64,000 nt of DNA from Pseudoselenomonas ruminantium (GTDB lineage: Bacteria; Bacillota; Negativicutes; Selenomonadales; Selenomonadaceae): assembly GCA_015058625.1 (NCBI GenBank), contig SVCA01000007.1:62001-126000 (forward strand), given 5' to 3'. The notes under the pieces are model-generated. The model had not been told where the DNA came from, made no database searches, and was given only the letters and a program-made list of their open reading frames with translations. Below, piece after piece: positions 56,401 through 64,000 of this stretch. A program made the position numbers and the translations under genes. Numbering within the stretch: position 1 is the first letter of the stretch; the number at the start of each line of letters is the position of its first letter.

Positions 56401-58883
56401 GTTGCGACGGGATTATCATCAGCATCCACATAGTTAGCCGTAATACCATTAGTATTAAAATTAACTGTTTCTGTTTTTTGAGCACCACTTACCGTATAAT
56501 TGACCGCCTGGCTCACGAACTGTGCCCCGGGAAGATAATCATCCCCCTTGACGTCAGTTTTACCATCATACGGCTTCTTAATCCCGGTTGGGTTCTTCAA
56601 GTTCACAGTAATTTTCTTCGGCGTAATGCTATTGCCGCCAAATGTTGTAGGATTGCTTGCATCACCAAAAGAAGCACTGCCTGTCAATATATAATTGTGA
56701 TAACCAGCGGCATTTTGAATTGTAACGCCACCAGTTAAGGCGATAGTCTTATCGCCCAATCCCACATCCGGGGCATCTGCATCTGTAATCTTGCCCCCCG
56801 TACCCACGAAGTATGCATTTACACCGGAAGTATCTATGCTGACTTTACCCGCAGCAATATCTCCGTCCACAATCCCATTTGCTCCGCCATAGGAAAAATT
56901 CTTAATCGCATCAGCAGCGTCATTGGTACCATTATATTCGCGCGAATACGGAGCCGTGCTAACAGTACTGCTATCAATCGTCACCGATTTCTGATTGATG
57001 GTATAGTTATTTCCCACCAAATCATAACCCTGTTGGCCAGTGTAGAACGCTGCCAAGGTGCGAACTTTTTTATTTACTGTATCATAATTGGTACTGGTTA
57101 TATCACCATCAATGGTATTATCCGTAGGAGCTGTAATAATCTTTGCAGTCGGCGTAAATGCCCCCCCACCCTTAGTGTAGTTTATACCGCTTAATACAAC
57201 ATCGCTGCCATTATAAGTAGTAGACAAGTCACTGCCAGCCAAATCGCCACTGTTAGTACCTTGATCATAATGATAGTTTACATTAACCGTGCCATGACCT
57301 GTAAGAAAAGCCCGCAATAAGGGCAGACTCTGCCCCTCGTAGATTCGCCAGGTGGTATTTTCGCCACCTTTGTTGCTAATGCTGGAAAGGTTCGATGATG
57401 TATAGTCAGCTACATAATGACTAGTAGGAACTTTCAATATCTTGTCCGCCCCTGATCCTTTATAATAGCTACTTACAACTTTTGATCCCGATGTATATCC
57501 ATCAGCCACAGTTGACCCTGTTGTACTCGTTGAAGCACCAACAATACCATTTTCGACGGTTCCAGTATTATACACATGCTCGATAGTAGTCACATTTACA
57601 TATCCAGCAATACCTCCAGAATAACGCGTACCTTCAACCGTTCCAGTATTATATGCAGTATTTATACTACAGTTTGTAGCGTAACCAACAATACCTCCTG
57701 AATAGTTGCTGGTTTTTGTACCTTTTATTTTCGAGGATTCATTAAACACATTCGTGAATGAAGTATTACTCGCATGGCCAGCAATACCTCCAGCATTATC
57801 AGCAGTTATGTTTGCCCCAACAACCCCAACATTTTTTATTACAGCATTTGATACTGCACCAAATAATCCACCATAAGTACCACCTGTAACCTTAATTCCA
57901 CTAATCGTATGGAATTCGCCATCAAATGTTGAGCTAAAATTACTAATCGGGCTAAAACTTTTCCCCGTGAAATCTAAATCTGCCTTTAACGTATATGTGT
58001 AACTTTTCGCTTTCCCAACACAATCCGACGAAACTGCCATCAGGTCTGCTTCACTGTAAATAAGCGGCAGTACCGTTGCCGTATTATTAAGAGTAAAGGT
58101 ATAGCCAGCAGAATTTTTACTGCCACTATCTGCCAACGACGCATCTATATCCGTTGCCTTCTTGGCTAGTTTGGCTTCGCTTATATCGTTTGCGTTTTTC
58201 TCCGCAACGATAGAGCTGACACTGCGGCCTAATGTCACATTGCCTTTGGTCTGAATCGTCACGTTATTATTCACAGCTAAACCATCAGCTGTCTTAATCT
58301 TATTGACTTCACCAATAACGATATTACCACCTTCTAGGAATACAGTATTTGCCTGTACTGTGCCCATATTGACAATATCATTGCTCGGTAAAGCAGATGT
58401 ATCTTTCAATGGTTTTAGGTCTATCCCTTTACCATCGGCAAAATTAGCCTTTACCGTGTCATCTATATTGCGTGTAGAAACATAGAGTGCCCCTACATCT
58501 ACCGAAGCCGACTCCCCAAACACTACCCCATTAGGGTTGACAATATAAACATTTTTCCCGCCTTGAATCGAACCATCAATCTGCGAGACATTTTCTCCCG
58601 TTACCACGTTCAAGTAATTATTAGTATGAGCGCCTCCATCAAAGCGCACAGTCTCCCCTTGAGGAACCGAAAAATTCTTCCAGTTAATGACATTATTCTC
58701 AACAGTACTACTGATATCCGTGACCTGTGGAGAGGTCGTCTGGTCTACAGTAATTGCAGCCGCCGGTTTTCCGTCAAGTTCCGGCGTTGCTGCTGAAACA
58801 GTCGGCATAATACTAAATACACTAGCCGATAGTGCAATGCTAACCTGCAATGCAATCTGTCGAATATCTTTATCCCTGCGCAT
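50403..58883 (-). CDS. TpsA exoprotein: hemagglutinin-type secretion domain with YDG repeats
   Basis: The start at 58883 is favoured by GAGGTG eight bases upstream. The 2826-residue protein has a signal peptide ending VSA. The TPS secretion domain follows at about 32-270 (NVINWKNFSVPQGETVRFDG, YIVNPNGVVFGESASVDVGALYVST). GLUG-type repeats lie at about 330-470 (SGGIVGYATNCSINTAYNTGTVEG). About 16 YDG modules fill roughly 640-2500, each marked by K/R-x-Y-D/N (KVYDGDTNIKG, KTYDGNDSYTG, KVYDGETSVKD). An MBG-like domain and an acidic, polar end of about 220 residues complete it. No peptidase or membrane anchor is seen. A surface-attached or shed adhesin is likely. The large beta-helix typical of FHA is mostly replaced by YDG modules. 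Confidence 0.92.
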   Translation of the reverse strand: MRRDKDIRQIALQVSIALSASVFSIMPTVSAATPELDGKPAAAITVDQTTSPQVTDISSTVENNVINWKNFSVPQGETVRFDGGAHTNNYLNVVTGENVSQIDGSIQGGKNVYIVNPNGVVFGESASVDVGALYVSTRNIDDTVKANFADGKGIDLKPLKDTSALPSNDIVNMGTVQANTVFLEGGNIVIGEVNKIKTADGLAVNNNVTIQTKGNVTLGRSVSSIVAEKNANDISEAKLAKKATDIDASLADSGSKNSAGYTFTLNNTATVLPLIYSEADLMAVSSDCVGKAKSYTYTLKADLDFTGKSFSPISNFSSTFDGEFHTISGIKVTGGTYGGLFGAVSNAVIKNVGVVGANITADNAGGIAGHASNTSFTNVFNESSKIKGTKTSNYSGGIVGYATNCSINTAYNTGTVEGTRYSGGIAGYVNVTTIEHVYNTGTVENGIVGASTSTTGSTVADGYTSGSKVVSSYYKGSGADKILKVPTSHYVADYTSSNLSSISNKGGENTTWRIYEGQSLPLLRAFLTGHGTVNVNYHYDQGTNSGDLAGSDLSTTYNGSDVVLSGINYTKGGGAFTPTAKIITAPTDNTIDGDITSTNYDTVNKKVRTLAAFYTGQQGYDLVGNNYTINQKSVTIDSSTVSTAPYSREYNGTNDAADAIKNFSYGGANGIVDGDIAAGKVSIDTSGVNAYFVGTGGKITDADAPDVGLGDKTIALTGGVTIQNAAGYHNYILTGSASFGDASNPTTFGGNSITPKKITVNLKNPTGIKKPYDGKTDVKGDDYLPGAQFVSQAVNYTVSGAQKTETVNFNTNGITANYVDADDNPVATAGTYDKKVKYSGIAIASVDNGKVTNYELVDAQGNTIYFKDKNEVVSGTGSLYGSGKISRIKLDNTGFSWYKGTDAQPATREYDKTSAYTKPVGSGDTAYTVDSAQTAAIQDDLTFTVTGANFLKTINATDLAVNAGEAHYVGYTVAVSGDAAVNYTFGDNDEPIGSSITLFGDGSITPRTIKLDVASGRSADKMYDAGTAVLDNADKSSFTISEDSTVNSGFHDGTDTYHLLEYTGGDDYKLLDDGAKIVYSGVYKQKGTEGDANVYFVNDQVASKNITYTANIENANGNYVFDNGTTSKTFDNGVGKITQREISNLYFSDVNKTYDTTAVVDHDDIAVDVGDGVGQVKLYGSDTAATVFDMSKVTGVYVHKDANKKDEDVEDGGKAKSKNVTYTLQDDFLTNHNYKLSDSIGTTVNGEGAILPITLNDRSKLTLDVSGVTKVYDGDTNIKGPHASSTDNDNMAFIGTKGLVYALDDNPDHDIKLNIDSVHAAYYDWADSNNATPQGITYELAVSGDSSGNYTIANTLLTGDYLKWASTVDGWTPTEKAKMTGVITKRDLIVTPLHDPVTKVYDGGTAVKDGTTTLENDTAVSFDGWINVDGRTKTATANYTDKNVDSEDETEAGGKTVNYVIKLDSATTYGNYNIKDAQGHMLPGNMLTGYTLTGKGHITPATLHIEFAQKHKTYDGNDSYTGTVSPTYTGRITGDDVELDDTAYAAKFNSPNVADAHTITYTIVLKGDDRGNYIIDPTNSTTVGNVTTIDDDGYIEALGINSATVDYNSINKVYDATNSVTYDHTGDNRYFDGEKNKADAKDYINSITLGTNVVLVHGTDYTIKSAFYDKTGKDASKATYEFKFSDDVAANYNLSGLTGYSVTDKVYTWTATENVSITPKKLQASLNDTVLHLERVYNGETNLPVTTAEAASKVTVTGFVNDNEDTTAFDDSLVNGRYVDRNVAYDADGNITTKDVLFDVKLKGTGKENYVINDTNANSATLTGENLGKITPKELAVDFDYTEKTYNNNPDAAVRGVRLTGLQTGDKTRNLDTAAIEAQFGSKNGDTFTANGDVNYDESAEGKAGYKGVQYSNLQNAMLTGFGKDATGYKIAKNYTIADTVYFNEAAQKGKIKRLALTQEYIKYKWDTVTKEYDGTDAAPTGKLHIYTDVLGTSDDKLVDLNYVLKDTNGAVYDNQQVNVVSGHGVTYTLNGLEAKEFHNFEMTQVLMDSFNGKTYTTTGNITPRVLSINIKNPDNWVKVYDGETSVKDASGVVQNQFEYDFVEGQDILQQDSNSVNLIVTGAYGDATANIEPESTATTGKTIKYTLTLDGNTAGNYTLDPDGAAVKNVDETTYTGTGAIKKRTVYVAFDDDYDSTEINRAYKGANDTSAPVDKTRINLVTTIDGDTGLLDADAAVELKKEDIEANYESANVARNTQTKEVEKQNVYVTNFNLQGMGSGNYAVRVNDANNPKTLVGQGTINPIAVRVALKNAPEKTYDKTKAIKDTYLANANFTFTPTPITSENVANDIDITGAYKDANAGTAKEYSYTLTLNNDNYELVTDDDNGHTVTASNYGMKAVLTGADGTITPRKVSVNSIADMTKVYDGTLDGTTNAAANISLNNAVNGMDTGLISGDDAELSATAVYTDNPHAGVSADSDELQEHVVKYTLSLKNTNYELTDDSKEVTGKGYITRRTLSIVADSVSVDVGGTMPEFNGKVTGFVKDEQDNYTDFINGVSFKAADGTTTSTPGSYGVYGWYMGNKKGLLGLDYTFAQAPANDTAFTVNYVNNNTGNPDTKITPNNSIYHQISKDMNSGFGDNGAAAIEYKDKSGKVLGTEKIDSGEINGKGLMIGGGTDMSKQADSNANIGIAGGDIVNMEGANAAGSVNVETTGDGTVVNLEVFSIGGDKQSGDNNSAAEITNTADKTYSLDLDNSTEGEIAIKNTNDTTGTLSSIAITDGKQNILGEEAEDKKEEQEKEGTIAIKSSNGEDDDEIELTVEKQGVNVA

Positions 58884-59017
58884 TTTAAGCACCTCAATCA
58901 TCAAAAACTCTAAAATGCAACTTTATTCCATTACATCTTCTTATAAAGAAATATTATATTTTATAAAATAATATAATACTATAATTCAAAACATATAATA
59001 TCCCATTGACTACAAAT

Positions 59018-59060
59018 GCCCTGTAGCTGCATAAATTTTCCCAACATGCAACTACAGGGC
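59018..59060 (-). terminator. inverted repeat, possible terminator of flagellin 2
   Basis: The arms GCCCTGTAG and CTACAGGGC are perfect nine-base inverted repeats with a 25-base loop, which itself holds TGCA pairs. It lies 20 bases past the flagellin stop. No strong T run follows on the minus strand, so it may be a weak terminator or an mRNA-stability hairpin. The rest of the 58905-59017 gap is AT-rich with a TTTTATAAAA palindrome and may hold the tpsA promoter, but no single pair of boxes stands out. Confidence 0.5.
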
Positions 59061-59080
59061 TATTCTAATGTACAAACAAG

Positions 59081-60400
59081 TTATTGTAAGAGACTAAGCA
59101 CAGAACTGCTGTTCTGATTGGCTTGAGCCAACATGGACTGGGAAGCCTGCAAGAGCACGTTATCCTTCGTATAAGCAGTCATTTCCTTGGCCATATCGGC
59201 ATCACGGATTACGGACATAGAGGACTGCGTGTTCTCTGCTGCTACCGTAATGTTACTGGAAGTGTAATCCAACCGACTTTCCACAGAACCAATCTTGGTC
59301 TGCAGGTCAAGAACTTTTTGCAAGGCCGTGTCCACTACATTGATAGCAGCATTGGCATTAGCCTGTGTAGAGATGTTCAATGTCTTGCCTTCAGGAGTCT
59401 TCAGTCCCAATGCTACTGAACGCATATCCGAAAATCCTACTTTGATTGCCTCATTGGCTTTCGTGCCACTCTGTAAGACTATAGCATTATCAGGCGTCGG
59501 ATTTTGAGCACGAATAGTTTCATTGAAATTATCAAGAATTGCATTCGCAGATTTTCGTAAATTCCCCTCTTTATCCTGAACACAAATCGTTAGCCCTGAA
59601 ACCTGTCCATCAATTCCTGGATTCTTTGACCTATATGTAATTGCTTCACCGCGATCCGGCGTATACACTGTATTACCGAACTGATCTTCACCAATAGTAG
59701 ATCTGTCCTCAGGAAAATCCTGTATTGTCAAATCTTCATTGCACGGTGTCCAATCAAACACATCTCCGAACCACGTTTCTTCCTCAACTGTAAACGACTT
59801 TATATGGGTTTCACCGTTTTTCACATACGAAACAGTAATAGTATCTCCAGCCAAAATACCTACGGAATCACCAGTTCTAGCTGTTAAGTTCACTAACGGA
59901 GTACTTTCCCCTACCCCATCGGCAAAAGAACTATTCGTTAAATGCGTAAAAGTTCCCGGCTCCTTAACATAATCATTCTTCGACCCATCCAGCATCACTT
60001 TGCCATTATACATAGCATTGGCATTATCATCAATCTGGTCGATAGCTTGGTCTATTTCCTTTTGAATAATGGCTCTGTCTGCATCGCTATTGGTATCATT
60101 GGCGGCATTGATGACCTTTTCCTTCATGGTCTTTAGAATATCCACAGTACTGGACATTGCACCTTCAGCCACCTTCAGCATGCTGTTGCCGTTCTGGACA
60201 TTCTGATTGTCCTGTTCCAGACTGCGCAGGCGCACATCCATTTTCTCTGCGATAGACAGCCCAGAAGCATCATCAGCGGCACTATTGATTTTCATACCCG
60301 AAGCAACCTTCTTCAAGTCCTTGCTAAGGGCCTTCTCATTCCGGTTCAACTGATTCAGCGTGTTTTTCGCCTGCATATTGTTCTTCACTACCAAAGCCAT
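59081..60400 (-). CDS. flagellin 2
   Basis: The ATG at 60400 follows AAGGAGG at nine bases. The 439-residue protein starts MALVVKNNMQAKNTLNQLNRNEKAL with KVASGMKINSAADDASGLSIAEKM. It ends NTQSSMSVIRDADMAKEMTAYTKDNVLLQASQSMLAQANQNSSSVLSLLQ. It is a paralog of flagellin 1 with a different, more acidic middle part (GDVFDWTPCNEDLTIQDFPEDRST, with one cysteine), so the surface face of the filament would differ. It has its own sigma-28-like promoter. Confidence 0.96.
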   Translation of the reverse strand: MALVVKNNMQAKNTLNQLNRNEKALSKDLKKVASGMKINSAADDASGLSIAEKMDVRLRSLEQDNQNVQNGNSMLKVAEGAMSSTVDILKTMKEKVINAANDTNSDADRAIIQKEIDQAIDQIDDNANAMYNGKVMLDGSKNDYVKEPGTFTHLTNSSFADGVGESTPLVNLTARTGDSVGILAGDTITVSYVKNGETHIKSFTVEEETWFGDVFDWTPCNEDLTIQDFPEDRSTIGEDQFGNTVYTPDRGEAITYRSKNPGIDGQVSGLTICVQDKEGNLRKSANAILDNFNETIRAQNPTPDNAIVLQSGTKANEAIKVGFSDMRSVALGLKTPEGKTLNISTQANANAAINVVDTALQKVLDLQTKIGSVESRLDYTSSNITVAAENTQSSMSVIRDADMAKEMTAYTKDNVLLQASQSMLAQANQNSSSVLSLLQ

Positions 60401-60497
60401 AGCGGCCAACCTCCTTGTTCTCTTCCCACCAATTCACATATCATTATGCAAACCCGCATCCTCCTCAATGCAGATTTGCCGTGTCTTCTATTTGATA

Positions 60498-60524
60498 TAT
60501 CGGCGAATTTGTCATTTCCTTAAT
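60498..60524 (-). promoter_or_regulatory. sigma-28-like promoter of flagellin 2
   Basis: TTAAGGAA is followed after 11 bases by GCCGATAT on the minus strand, seven of eight matches to the -10 consensus. The layout is identical to the flagellin 1 promoter. The predicted start leaves a leader of about 90 bases with GGA motifs at GAGGAGGATG, GGTGGGAAG and AAGGAGG that could bind CsrA. Confidence 0.75.
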
Positions 60525-60709
60525 AGCTGTAGAAAAAATTTTTTCCGCAAAAACAAAACGAGATGCAGAACTCCTCATCAAGTTCTACACCTCATATAGC
60601 ACGACCCCATCACGCCTGATGGATGCCAGCAGGTCTTTATTGCACTCGCTATCCAAATCAACCACATCAAACATGATAACATATCATTACAAGCAACTTC
60701 AATAGATGC
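60525..60709. other. gap between flagellin genes, mostly without recognised content
   Basis: This is part of the 356-base gap between flagellin 2 and the giant flagellin. It holds a small hairpin CCATCA/TGATGG with loop CGCC at 60607-60622 and a loose inverted repeat GCAGAACT/AGTTCT near 60563-60590. No open frame with a ribosome site, RNA gene or second promoter is seen. Confidence 0.5.
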
Positions 60710-60744
60710 AAAGACTGGCAACGTGAAATATGTTGCCAGTCTTT
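60710..60744 (-). terminator. stem-loop after the giant flagellin gene
   Basis: The arms AAAGACTGGCAAC and GTTGCCAGTCTTT pair over 13 bases with a nine-base loop. The hairpin lies 12 bases past the stop codon. The run of T after it on the minus strand is short (TTTGCAT), so strength is uncertain, but position and stem fit a terminator. Confidence 0.7.
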
Positions 60745-60756
60745 ACTTCTATGTAT

Positions 60757-63678
60757 TTACGACAACAAACTCAACACTTGGCTGCTATTTTGATTGGCCT
60801 GAGCCAGCATAGATTGAGCAGTCTGGCTCAAAATATTAGCTTTGGTGTAGCCAGTCATTTCCTTGGCCATGTCTGCATCACGAAGAGTAGATTCTGAGGC
60901 CTGAGTGTTCTCAGCTGCCGTGGTGATATTGGCCCCTGCGTTACGCATACGGTTTATTTGCGCACCAATCAATGTATTAGCATCAATAAGATAGGTTAGA
61001 CCCTTGTCCAATATACCTACTTCAGGTTCAATTCCCAGCAATTTTTCCCGACTTTCCTGAGTTAGCACGTTAAAATCCTCCGGTTGGTAAGATCCGGGGA
61101 TATACCCAAACACATGGTCCATAGTGGTGCGAGGAATACTAATGCGAATGTTCTGACTAGCATGGTCAGTATCCTGTATGATTAACCGGTCAACATATAC
61201 ATTTCGCAATTCACGAAGGACATTGTCCATAACACCGCCACTAATCTTGGCGCCTTTGGTCTGATAATCCGGATAGAACGTGACAGGAAATCTCCGTTCA
61301 TCATAAAGCGTCAGAACGCCATTTTCCGTATCCCCGGCCAGACGCATCAGGTGATTAAATCGGGCATCATCACCGGTAAGCACCGGAGTGGCCTGTTCAT
61401 AAATAGCCTTGACTAAAGATGAAGCATCTGTTACCTCTGATACATCTATGATTATTGTTTTGATATCCTGCGTGTCTGTACCGCTTAACGGCTTGTCATC
61501 CATATCCCCCGTGCCATTAAGGAACAAGAAGTTGAACCACTGGCTATTGTCCGTGGCACAATAAGCCCGAAAGCCCTTACCATCCAGCTCTCCAGGGATA
61601 CTGGCATTAGGATGGTTGGCGAACCATTGACCAAAGTCCAAATCATAGTGGCGCAATTCCCCTTCGTAGACATCCAAGGTATAACCTTCCGGTGCACTGT
61701 AGCGAATAGCTGTCACATCGTCCGTATTAAGGTTGACACCATCAGGCTGGAAGGATACGCCAGACTGCCCACTCATAAGCTTTGCAAAGGCATTGGCGAT
61801 GGTCATAGGTGTATCCACCAATCTACGCAGCTGCGCTAAATCAATCGTGTTAAACAGATGCGTTGCAGGATATACCCGTCTGTTGACACTGCTATGGGAA
61901 GGGTCATTTAACTTGGACAATGTATCCGTAGTAGGTACACCATCTTTTACAGCATCAGAGTCAATAAATTCCACACCATAACCATATTGACTGGAGGAAG
62001 CACTATTTAGGGTTATCCCCTTGCCTAACAAGCTGGCAATAAATTCCTCCAAAACCGCTTCATCCGAGGTCTGATAGCTGGTTAAGTCTATATCATAATG
62101 AGCATTGGTAGCATCCTTGCCTGTTTTATGATTGACTACAGTATTGTTGAGGCTGGACAATGCTTTTACCGCCTGATATTCCACCTCCGTACCTGCAGAG
62201 GCCGGCTGATATGATACGGCTGCTTTAGCCGCCCCCTCTGCAATACCATCACTAATGGAAAAGTAGCTGGCTAATGTGGCTCCCCGGCTTGCATCAGTTG
62301 TCGTAGCCGACATAACGCCATTGGAAAAAGAAACCCGCACTCCGCCAATGGTAAAGGAGCCCGTAGCATTTTTTCCAATGTTATAGATATTATCACTATC
62401 CTTACCACTTGGCCAAGAACTGCCATCCTGAAATCTGATGTATATGTAACTAGAAGTGCTATAACGGGAATCCTTCAGAACTATACCTGAACCGGATGCC
62501 ACATTTGCTATATTCCATGAACCCGTAGCATTAGTTCCCGGACTAAAAGGCATATCGGGGACTCCAGGTTCTCCTTCATCATTTTTACCGCCCGACAATC
62601 TTCCCGTACCGATAACACCTGTAGCCGCTACAGCCGGAGACCCTGGCGCAGCCTGTATCTCGCCATGGGCACCTTCGACAACCTTCTCATAATTTCGAGA
62701 AAAACCATTTGCCGTCAAGCTGTTCGTATATGCCCCTTTCCCCTTCGTTGTGAATTCAATTTTAGTTCCATCGGCTACCGCACTCACGTAATCTTTATTG
62801 ATTTTACTGGCAATAGTTGAAGCCACCTGTGCCAACGTTGTACAGCCAGAAATATTAATTGTATTGTAAATATTCCTGTATTTGTTGCTGGTATTATTCG
62901 TCAAAACATAGGTATAGCCGTAATCCTTGGGAACTTCAATGCCCACATTCAACAAATCCGTTACTGACGAATACGATGCTGATAAATCAATGGTGAATGT
63001 ATTGGCCGTAGCCGGGTCACCATCAACCAAACTTTGCGTCGCAGATAAGTTCAACGCTGAGATTTCCGGAGCAGGACTGCTGATCTTGCTCTTTTCTTTC
63101 CACTCAATAAAGGTATCAAAGGGGCCTTCCTGCCCGTCAAGCTCATCAATCAGCGATGTTTCATGCTGACGATAGGTCAACAGGCCGTCTAATTCACTGC
63201 CTTCCACTTTTTCGGCTTTGTCTTTGACCACCCAGCTTTTTACCACTTCTTCCACCGCATTGCCCTCCAAAAGGACACGGCGGTCGTTATACATAGTGTC
63301 AGCAGCGATATCTGCCATCTGCTGATAGCCCTGATTGATTTCCTTTTGGATAATCTGCCGATCTATATCTGTATTAGTATCGTTTTGAGCAAGAATGGCC
63401 TTCTCTTTAACGGTGCGCAGAATGGATATTTGATTCTGAATACCAGCTTCTGCTAAAGACAGCATATCAGCACCTTTTTTCACATTACCATCATTCTGTC
63501 CCAAGGCACGAATACGTACGCGCATTTTCTCAGAAATGGAGTATTCAGAAGCACCATCACCAGCACTATTAATTTTCATCCCAGAGCCAACTTTTTTTAA
63601 CTGCTTATCTAAGGATAATTGGTTTTTCTTCAATTCTCCTAACGCCATCATAGCACTGCTGTTATTCATAACCTTCAT
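60757..63678 (-). CDS. giant flagellin with large central insert
   Basis: At 973 residues it is about twice the usual size. Residues 1-145 are a flagellin D0/D1 start (SLDKQLKKVGSGMKINSAGDGASEYSISEKM, NDTNTDIDRQIIQKEINQ) and the last 90 a flagellin end (NTQASESTLRDADMAKEMTGYTKANILSQTAQSMLAQANQ). About 700 residues between form an outer domain with Gly/Ser-rich stretches (TNATGSWNIANVASGSG, KNATGSFTIGGVRVSF) and a later, more globular part (FRAYCATDNSQWFNFLFLNGTG). No HExxH zinc-peptidase motif is present, so it is not a flagellinolysin. It follows another flagellin gene by 28 bases with no promoter between, so they are co-transcribed. Confidence 0.92.
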   Translation of the reverse strand: MKVMNNSSAMMALGELKKNQLSLDKQLKKVGSGMKINSAGDGASEYSISEKMRVRIRALGQNDGNVKKGADMLSLAEAGIQNQISILRTVKEKAILAQNDTNTDIDRQIIQKEINQGYQQMADIAADTMYNDRRVLLEGNAVEEVVKSWVVKDKAEKVEGSELDGLLTYRQHETSLIDELDGQEGPFDTFIEWKEKSKISSPAPEISALNLSATQSLVDGDPATANTFTIDLSASYSSVTDLLNVGIEVPKDYGYTYVLTNNTSNKYRNIYNTINISGCTTLAQVASTIASKINKDYVSAVADGTKIEFTTKGKGAYTNSLTANGFSRNYEKVVEGAHGEIQAAPGSPAVAATGVIGTGRLSGGKNDEGEPGVPDMPFSPGTNATGSWNIANVASGSGIVLKDSRYSTSSYIYIRFQDGSSWPSGKDSDNIYNIGKNATGSFTIGGVRVSFSNGVMSATTTDASRGATLASYFSISDGIAEGAAKAAVSYQPASAGTEVEYQAVKALSSLNNTVVNHKTGKDATNAHYDIDLTSYQTSDEAVLEEFIASLLGKGITLNSASSSQYGYGVEFIDSDAVKDGVPTTDTLSKLNDPSHSSVNRRVYPATHLFNTIDLAQLRRLVDTPMTIANAFAKLMSGQSGVSFQPDGVNLNTDDVTAIRYSAPEGYTLDVYEGELRHYDLDFGQWFANHPNASIPGELDGKGFRAYCATDNSQWFNFLFLNGTGDMDDKPLSGTDTQDIKTIIIDVSEVTDASSLVKAIYEQATPVLTGDDARFNHLMRLAGDTENGVLTLYDERRFPVTFYPDYQTKGAKISGGVMDNVLRELRNVYVDRLIIQDTDHASQNIRISIPRTTMDHVFGYIPGSYQPEDFNVLTQESREKLLGIEPEVGILDKGLTYLIDANTLIGAQINRMRNAGANITTAAENTQASESTLRDADMAKEMTGYTKANILSQTAQSMLAQANQNSSQVLSLLS

Positions 63679-63706
63679 CTGCTATCACCTTCTTGTCATT
63701 TAGCGC

Positions 63707-64000
63707 TTATTGCAATAAACTCAATATGCTGCTGCTGTTCTGATTGGCCTGCGCCAGCATAGCCTGCGCTGCCTGTGTCAGGACACTGTGCTTAGTGTAT
63801 TCGCTCATTTCCTTGGCCATGTCTGCATCGCGAATGGTGGACTCAGCACTCGTGAGATTTTCTTCGTTGGTGGTCAGATTGCGAACGGTGTATTCCATGC
63901 GGCTTTGCAGAGCACCTATGGTGGTAATCTGACCCAGCACCTTCTCAATGGCGTTATCAAAGCGGGTCAGGGCACGTTTCGCCTCGGCGCGGGTGGTCAC
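63707..64000 (-). CDS. flagellin, C-terminal part (cut by the window edge)
   Basis: The 97 visible residues are the flagellin D1/D0 end: FDNAIEKVLGQITTIGALQSRMEYTVRNLTTNEENLTSAESTIRDADMAKEMSEYTKHSVLTQAAQAMLAQANQNSSSILSLLQ. The gene continues beyond position 64000, so the true start is not in view. It is the fourth flagellin of the window and lies just before the giant one in transcription order. Confidence 0.93.
   Translation of the reverse strand: MTTRAEAKRALTRFDNAIEKVLGQITTIGALQSRMEYTVRNLTTNEENLTSAESTIRDADMAKEMSEYTKHSVLTQAAQAMLAQANQNSSSILSLLQ

Noticed and set aside
60757..63678. Flagellinolysin (peptidase inserted in flagellin)
   Set aside because: No HExxH motif is found in the insert; the only HE, in QHETSL, does not fit.

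Overview
Every gene supported in this window lies on the minus strand, so transcription runs from high to low coordinates. The organism looks like a motile Negativicute (Selenomonas or a close relative). The flagellar genes have the Firmicutes order (yvyF, flgM, flgN, flgK, flgL, a yviE-like gene, fliW, csrA, flaG, fliD, fliS) with strong AGGAGG ribosome binding sites. The same stretch also encodes a two-partner secretion pair (TpsA/TpsB), which needs an outer membrane. The genus is inference; no rRNA or other marker gene is present.

Layout from the right edge, in transcription order. (1) 63707-64000 and 60757-63678: the end of one flagellin and a giant 973-residue flagellin. (2) 59081-60400: a normal flagellin with its own sigma-28-like promoter. 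(3) 58883-48673: a 2826-residue TpsA exoprotein with about 16 YDG-type modules, and its TpsB transporter. (4) 48595-38592: the late flagellar cluster, from yvyF through flgM, flgN, flgK, flgL, fliW, csrA, flaG, fliD and fliS to a FliT-like gene. (5) 38519-34557: two TPR-type family-2 glycosyltransferase genes, one with a G9 tract in its coding strand. (6) 34369-33047: the main flagellin, with a sigma-28-like promoter, a structured leader and a terminator. (7) 32931-8739: about 24 kb of tightly packed genes, probably one operon. It holds glycosyltransferases (GT2 types, two GT41 O-GlcNAc-transferase-like proteins, a GT61-like protein fused to a propeller-like domain), a TPR protein, a methyltransferase, four paralogous soluble alkaline-phosphatase-superfamily enzymes, and a full set for making and activating 2-aminoethylphosphonate (PEP mutase, phosphonopyruvate decarboxylase, AEP transaminase, and one or two nucleotidyltransferases). 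(8) 8742-5300: a decayed zone with an IS66-type remnant, two truncated paralogs, a long imperfect palindrome, a roughly 10-bp tandem array and a dispersed double-hairpin repeat. (9) 5299-1: a CDP-glycerol-transferase-like gene, a soluble TPR histidine kinase with a lone receiver and a PIN-domain protein, then pseB at the edge.

The most interesting reading is that the 24-kb operon builds a glycan on flagellin in the cytoplasm and decorates it with 2-aminoethylphosphonate. The soluble alkaline-phosphatase-superfamily proteins are the best candidates for attaching or trimming the phosphonate. The pathway assignment rests on clear family signatures. The transfer step and the flagellin target are inference from gene context.
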